From Crocinitomicaceae bacterium (GTDB lineage Bacteria > Bacteroidota > Bacteroidia > Flavobacteriales_D > Crocinitomicaceae): a DNA stretch of 64,000 nt. The position numbers were made by a program, and so were the translations under genes. Position 1 is the stretch's first letter; the number at the start of each line of letters is the position of its first letter. The DNA lies in assembly GCA_024643725.1 (NCBI GenBank), contig JAHEMJ010000012.1:62001-126000 (forward strand). The letters run 5' to 3'. A model generated the notes under the pieces. It ran no database searches. It was given only the letters and a program-made list of their open reading frames with translations, and had not been told where the DNA came from. Shown here one piece after another: positions 59,875 to 64,000 of the stretch.

Positions 59875-60174
59875 TTGAAATATATTGTTTTTAGCGGGTT
59901 AATAGTCATGCCAATTGTGCTGTGGTTATTGCCTGCTTCTTTTTTTGATTACGGACAATCACTCTGTTTGTCGGTACTATTATTTGACAAAGAATGCTAT
60001 GGCTGTGGAATCACAAGAGCCATTCAACACGCCATTCACTTTGATTTTCAAACCGCATGGAACTATAATAAATTGGTTGTAATTGTGGCCCCAATTCTGT
60101 TTTTTGTGTGGTTGAAATGGGTGAGGGATGCTTGGAGAAAAATGAAAGGCACATTCATTTCTCATCAAAAATAA
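59875..60174 (+). CDS. DUF2752 membrane protein
   Basis: 99 residues from a TTG start; an ATG at 59908 would remove part of the first helix. Two or three membrane helices flank the DUF2752 motif CYGCGITRAIQHAIHFDF with a following AWNYNKLV. Function unknown. It lies 3 bp after the Pmp3-like gene and is probably co-transcribed. Confidence 0.78.
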   Translation: MKYIVFSGLIVMPIVLWLLPASFFDYGQSLCLSVLLFDKECYGCGITRAIQHAIHFDFQTAWNYNKLVVIVAPILFFVWLKWVRDAWRKMKGTFISHQK

Positions 60175-60229
60175 TACAAACGTATTCAAGAAAAACTTCC
60201 TTAAATTTAAACGTTTGAAACTAAATTAT

Positions 60230-60529
60230 ATGAAAAAGATTTTTTTAGGTCTGTTTGTTTTAGTTGCACTTACTTCTTGTATGATGACTAAAACCCCTGT
60301 TGGTGCCTACTTAGAAACCCCGGGAAAAGAAGTAACCTTTGATAAGGGAAAACAATTTTGGGTGTTTTGGGGATTGATTCCGGTTGGAAGAACCCACGTA
60401 AATACTCCAAGTAATGGAAATTGTCAAGTCGTGACAAAATACAAATTTAGCGATGTGCTAATTACTGGTTTAACTGGAGGTATAGTTTCCTGCTACTCCA
60501 TTAAAGTAGAAGTGAAAAAAGAAAAATAA
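60230..60529 (+). CDS. Small lipoprotein, Bor-like
   Basis: 99 residues from the ATG at 60230; a TTG at 60215 precedes it. Lipobox LTSC lipidates Cys17. FWVFWGLIPVGRT, a lone Cys pair region (GNCQ, VSCYS) and DVLITGLTGGIV resemble the Bor-type lipoprotein pattern. A terminator follows at once. Confidence 0.7.
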   Translation: MKKIFLGLFVLVALTSCMMTKTPVGAYLETPGKEVTFDKGKQFWVFWGLIPVGRTHVNTPSNGNCQVVTKYKFSDVLITGLTGGIVSCYSIKVEVKKEK

Positions 60530-60531
60530 TG

Positions 60532-60556
60532 AAAGAGGCTTCGGCCTCTTTTTTTT
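60532..60556. terminator. UUCG-loop terminator
   Basis: AAAGAGGC (60532-60539), TTCG, GCCTCTTT (60544-60551), with the T-run continuing to 60556. It sits between convergent genes; the T-run favours the plus transcript. Confidence 0.92.
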
Positions 60557-60559
60557 GCC

Positions 60560-60982
60560 TTAAAGTTTTTCCTTCATCTCACTCCATTCCTGCATCGCAG
60601 AATGAATCATATCGGAAGCATTCAATTCAAATCGAGATAGTGCATAAGTGCCCGTTTCAGTTGGACGCAATACATTCATGCGGTTGAAGAAGTCAATGGA
60701 GAGTTGACCTCCAGCATCTTTCACAAAATGATTGATTTTGTCCATCGAACATCCAGAAGCTTTCACAGCATGTTCGTTGGCTACAATTACAATCGCCGCA
60801 TCGTGCAGCACGAATCCAACAGCATCCAGCGATTTTCCATGTGTTTGCCACGAAGAAACGAAGCTGGTTAATGCCTCATTCAACCAAGAGATTTCGGTAG
60901 CGGTCATGCTTCGGTCACCGACAAAAACCCATAATCGGGCATCTTGCGGGAAATGAGCGGGAATATTATAGGTCTGCTGCAT
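60560..60982 (-). CDS. Conserved small cytoplasmic protein, unknown function
   Basis: 140 residues from the ATG at 60982, overlapping the upstream Fe-S gene by 17 bp; the TTG at 60988 is less likely. It begins MQQTYNIPAHFPQDARLWVFVGDR and has WQTHGKSLDAVGFVLHDAAIVIVANE (cut at core). I recall similar proteins listed as ABC transporter ATPase, but there is no Walker motif. The conserved linkage to the two Fe-S genes suggests a shared role. Confidence 0.72.
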   Translation of the reverse strand: MQQTYNIPAHFPQDARLWVFVGDRSMTATEISWLNEALTSFVSSWQTHGKSLDAVGFVLHDAAIVIVANEHAVKASGCSMDKINHFVKDAGGQLSIDFFNRMNVLRPTETGTYALSRFELNASDMIHSAMQEWSEMKEKL

Positions 60983-61748
60983 GTGCAATCAATTCAGCTA
61001 CATCCATCACTTTGACTTCACCTTCTTTTTCGAAGTTTTTCACGCCATCTGTCATCATGGTGTTACAGAACGGACAACCAGTAGCAATAATTTCTGCTTG
61101 TGTTCCCAAGGCATCTTCTGTGCGCTCCACATTGACCTCTTTGTTGCCTTTCTCCGCTTCTTTGAACATTTGTGCACCACCAGCTCCACAACAGAGTCCT
61201 TTGGTCTTACAACGTTTCATTTCCACTAATTCTGCATCCAATTTTTCAATCAATGACCTTGGTGCTTCGTACACATCATTTGCACGTCCCAAATAACAAG
61301 GATCGTGGAAGGTAATTTTCTTTCCTTTGAATGTTTCGCCACCTTCCAACGCGAGTTTCCCTGTATTGATTAAGTCTTGAATCAATTGGGTATGATGGAT
61401 TACTTCGTAGTTTCCACCCAGTTCAGGGTATTCGTTTTTCAAGGTGTTAAAACAGTGCGGACAAGCCGTCACGATTTTCTTTACTTCATACGCATTCAAG
61501 ACCTCGATGTTCATCATGGCCTGCATCTGAAAGGTGAATTCATTTCCAGCGCGTTTTGCCGGATCTCCTGTACAACTTTCCTCAGTTCCAAGTACCGCAA
61601 AGTTCACCTGACACTTGTTTAATATCTTCACAATTGCTTTGGTGATTTTTTTTGCACGGTCGTCAAAACTTCCAGCACATCCGACCCAAAATAAAATTTC
61701 AGGTGTCTCGCCATTTGCCATCATCTCGGCCATTGTAGGAACTCTCAT
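60966..61748 (-). CDS. CCG-domain (heterodisulfide reductase-like) Fe-S protein
   Basis: 260 residues. Two CCG domains are seen: CTGDPAKRAGNEF with CPHCFNTLKNEYP (about 60-115), and HDPCYLGRANDVY with GLCCGAGGAQMF (about 150-195) and GCPFCNTMM near 230. Each domain usually binds an Fe-S cluster or reacts with thiols, as in HdrB and GlpC/LutA. It lies 31 bp behind the membrane Fe-S protein, which probably hands it electrons. Confidence 0.87.
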   Translation of the reverse strand: MRVPTMAEMMANGETPEILFWVGCAGSFDDRAKKITKAIVKILNKCQVNFAVLGTEESCTGDPAKRAGNEFTFQMQAMMNIEVLNAYEVKKIVTACPHCFNTLKNEYPELGGNYEVIHHTQLIQDLINTGKLALEGGETFKGKKITFHDPCYLGRANDVYEAPRSLIEKLDAELVEMKRCKTKGLCCGAGGAQMFKEAEKGNKEVNVERTEDALGTQAEIIATGCPFCNTMMTDGVKNFEKEGEVKVMDVAELIAHAADL

Positions 61749-61779
61749 AATCAGTTTTTTGTGCGAAATTAAAATACGA

Positions 61780-63108
61780 TTAATCTTCGTTTGCCCAATT
61801 CAAACGTTCCGTTTGAGCGAATTGCCATGGGGCGCCATTGTTTTCAATGTTCGTTAACATGCCTGCTAATTCACTTGGGACTTTCGATTCTTCCATCACC
61901 AAATAGCGACGTAGATCGACAATAATGGACAAAGGATCGATATTCACGGGACATTCTTGCACACATGCATTACAACTTGTACATGCCCAGATTTCTTCTT
62001 CTTTGATGTAATCTCCAAGTAGGCTTTTTCCATCATCAAATCCTTTTCCGTGCTTGCGGTAATTTTCACCGACCTCCACCAAACGATCTCGGGTGTCCAT
62101 CATGATTTTACGTGGAGAAAGTTCTTTTCCAGTAATGTTCGCTGGACAAGAAGAGGAGCAGCGTCCACATTCTGTGCAAGTGTACGCATCCAATAGATTC
62201 TTCCATGTAAGATCGGTCACATCTTTCGCACCAAAACGTTTTGGTGCTTCATCCGGATTGGCAAGAGCAGCGTAAGGATCTGCATTTGGATCCAACATCA
62301 ACTTGACTTCATTTGTCACAGATTCCATGTTGGTGAACTTTCCTTTTTGTTCTAAATTGGAGAAATAAGTATTCGGGAAAGCCAACAAAATATGGAAGTG
62401 TTTGGAGTAGGGTAGGTAGTTTAAAAATGCAAATACCATGAGAATGTGTCCCCACCAACCAACGCGCTCAATGACATGCAAGGCATCAATGCTTAAATCG
62501 TTAAATAATAGTGGACCTAAACAAGAAGAAATCGCGAAATCGAAATGTCCTTTGGCGAACTCCACATGTGATCCACCGCGGCTATACAAAACTTCGTCTG
62601 CTCCGTTCATGCTGAAAATACAGCAGATTAAAACGATTTCCATCAATAAAATGAAGTTCGCATCCTTCGTCGGCCAGCCCATCAATTCTTTCATGGTAAA
62701 ACGTGGAAGTTTTAGCAAGTTGCGTCGTGCCAAGAAGGCTAAAGTTGCGACAAAAGCAAGCACAGATAAAATTTCAATGAAGCTAATCATGAAGGTATAG
62801 AATCCACCTAGTTTGAAATAGAAAAAACGGTGATTCCCACTTAATCCATCAATGGCGATTTCAATCAACTCAATCTGGGTGATGACAAATGCCACATATA
62901 AGGCCAAATGCAGTAATGCTGGAATTGGACGAGTGAACATTTTCTTTTGTCCAAATGCAACCAAAAGCATCGTTTTGATGCGTTCTCCTTTACGGTCTGA
63001 ACGATCTAGGTCTTGTCCAAGTACAATATTGTAACGCACCTTCCAAGCGTTATACGCAAAGAATCCTAATCCAGCGCTTAATAGAATGGCAAATAATATG
63101 ATTTCCAT
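61780..63108 (-). CDS. Membrane 4Fe-4S dicluster protein (NarI/HdrE-like plus ferredoxin)
   Basis: 442 residues. About five membrane helices in the first 280 residues, with His residues that could bind heme b, are followed by two 4Fe-4S motifs: CTECGRCSSSCPAN (about 315) and CTSCNACVQECPVN (about 378). The pair with the CCG protein downstream forms a split Hdr-like or GlpC-like electron-transfer unit, probably linked to quinones. Partner and substrate are not identified. Confidence 0.87.
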   Translation of the reverse strand: MEIILFAILLSAGLGFFAYNAWKVRYNIVLGQDLDRSDRKGERIKTMLLVAFGQKKMFTRPIPALLHLALYVAFVITQIELIEIAIDGLSGNHRFFYFKLGGFYTFMISFIEILSVLAFVATLAFLARRNLLKLPRFTMKELMGWPTKDANFILLMEIVLICCIFSMNGADEVLYSRGGSHVEFAKGHFDFAISSCLGPLLFNDLSIDALHVIERVGWWGHILMVFAFLNYLPYSKHFHILLAFPNTYFSNLEQKGKFTNMESVTNEVKLMLDPNADPYAALANPDEAPKRFGAKDVTDLTWKNLLDAYTCTECGRCSSSCPANITGKELSPRKIMMDTRDRLVEVGENYRKHGKGFDDGKSLLGDYIKEEEIWACTSCNACVQECPVNIDPLSIIVDLRRYLVMEESKVPSELAGMLTNIENNGAPWQFAQTERLNWANED

Positions 63109-63119
63109 GAATGTCTTTT

Positions 63120-64000
63120 TTAGTCAGGAATGGTGTCCAACCATTTTTTGAATTTCACTTCTTCTTTTTCACTTAAGATCAATCCTTCCGATTTGCGTCC
63201 AATGATGGAGAAATGAACATAGCGACTTGGATTGGCTTGTAAATCGGTTACCAAGTTTTGCAATTCGTTGTTCGTTTCTACCAATTCATTGTAGAGTTTT
63301 TCGTCGTGGATTAATTTACCCAAGGTTCCATGTCCGTTTTCCACGTCCTCTAAAGTCAAATTGAGTTTTTTCACGGTAGTTTGAGCGTCAAGTAGGATGG
63401 ACTTGAAATCTGCGCTTACGAAGTCATCCGTGATTTTACGCGTATTCCCAATGATTTTTGATAATTCATCGTTACTACGACGAATATTCAAGGTAATGGA
63501 TTCCACATTCGTCATGATTTTACTGAACTGTGCACGCTCTGCCGCCACGAATCCTTCAATTTCATTGGCAACTCTTCCCAAGCGTTTAATCGTTGTTTTG
63601 ACTTCTCGCAAACTCCCTTCGATTTCAGAAGTAGCTGTCGTGTCCCAAAACGAGGACAAGGAGATCACCATGCGATCGATGGAACTCATCATTTTTTGTA
63701 AGCGTTGAGAAATGGGATCAGCATACGCTTTGACCTGTGTCACCATGTCAATCGATACTTTTCCTGGAATGACACTTTTCGGTTTGTAGTAGCCTTTTGA
63801 AATGTCTAACGGTGTGTGAATAATTAAACATTTATTAATAAAATCTAAAGATCCGATTTCCACAAATGAGCCCTTTGGCAGTTTGATCCCTTCTTCTTGA
63901 ATGTTGAAGGTCATCTTTACTTTCTTGTTGACGGGGCCATTTGGCACCGATTTTATCCCAGTAACTTTTCCAACGGTAACACCATTCAAGGTTACATTGC
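63120..64000 (-). CDS. MlaD/MCE-domain protein, 5'-truncated by window edge
   Basis: The frame is open to the end of the window, and the TTG at 63989 is not the start. The visible 293 residues begin inside the MCE domain (NVTLNGVTVGKVTGI; FVEIGSLDFINKCLIIHTP), followed by a long helical region with many Asn/Ser/Lys heptads (about 95-245), then a C-terminal tail. MlaD-type proteins carry lipids between the membranes. The N-terminal anchor is outside the window. The Fe-S gene starts 12 bp downstream of its stop codon. Confidence 0.88.
   Translation of the reverse strand, partial: NVTLNGVTVGKVTGIKSVPNGPVNKKVKMTFNIQEEGIKLPKGSFVEIGSLDFINKCLIIHTPLDISKGYYKPKSVIPGKVSIDMVTQVKAYADPISQRLQKMMSSIDRMVISLSSFWDTTATSEIEGSLREVKTTIKRLGRVANEIEGFVAAERAQFSKIMTNVESITLNIRRSNDELSKIIGNTRKITDDFVSADFKSILLDAQTTVKKLNLTLEDVENGHGTLGKLIHDEKLYNELVETNNELQNLVTDLQANPSRYVHFSIIGRKSEGLILSEKEEVKFKKWLDTIPD

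Overview
The window looks like a chromosomal segment of a member of the Bacteroidota, most likely order Flavobacteriales; a Crocinitomicaceae/Fluviicola-like bacterium is my best guess. The basis is a gliding-motility lipoprotein (GldH), a bacillithiol deacetylase (BshB1), many secreted proteins ending their signal peptides in FAQ/FGQ-type sites, TonB receptor and carboxypeptidase-regulatory domains, DUF3078/DUF3089/DUF3127/DUF4139 proteins, and Bacteroidota-type promoters (TTG - about 20 nt - TAnnTTTG) instead of sigma70 boxes. I see no tRNA, rRNA, CRISPR array, transposase or prophage. Both ends cut genes: a Wzc-type tyrosine kinase at the left and an MlaD/MCE protein at the right.

Layout. 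1-2762: exopolysaccharide tyrosine autokinase with a Gly-Tyr tail, plus an outer-membrane protein. 3256-6485: Kdo transferase and PurF, convergent. 6880-9914: a metal-related trio on the minus strand (Cys-rich HYC_CC_PP-like protein, TonB receptor, secreted HMA protein). 10268-13893: bshB1 and gcvP. 13983-22221: hydrolases and envelope proteins, dciA-like/recF, pruA, coaE. 22264-27794: methyltransferase, ZIP transporter, DUF3127 and flavin reductase genes, MORN-variant protein, fabD, a barrel-less TonB-plug protein. 27842-34241: truA, a DUF4139 mosaic, a TPR/PD40 protein, a candidate muramidase and a phosphodiester glycosidase lipoprotein. 34356-34490: a candidate structured RNA with terminator. 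34491-38914: SDR-like protein, esterase, mtnA, metK (methionine salvage). 38979-45173: a six-gene minus-strand operon (MbnP-like, MbnH-like di-heme enzyme, a conserved unknown enzyme, WYL regulator, PaaG, PaaH). 45265-49728: AddA/RecB-like helicase-nuclease, a CTP-synthase-like amidotransferase without its catalytic Cys, and a lipoprotein. 49814-55305: radA-rsmI-holB-ricT-gldH-DUF6495 operon. 55510-59195: acidic-tail protein, then deoC with one complete and one truncated aldehyde dehydrogenase. 59260-60529: small membrane proteins and lipoproteins. 60560-64000: a conserved small protein, two Fe-S redox proteins and MlaD.

The most unusual part is non-coding. Five intergenic regions (2763-3255, 4456-4583, 6486-6879, 9915-10267, 58276-58322) hold 8-bp-period arrays built on GTGCTAAT or its complement. 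In the larger blocks, arrays in one orientation stand on the left and inverted arrays on the right, around palindromes and a duplicated ~148-bp module with two hairpins exactly 52 bp apart. At three gene starts (waaA, purF and the HYC_CC_PP-like gene) the array ends in the same 13-mer CACATTATCCCTA, whose final TA starts the likely -7 promoter box. This looks like a dispersed composite repeat family that has become part of promoters. The second best lead is the branched RNA at 34356-34490. All functional calls rest on reading the sequence and recalling families; no database search was run.
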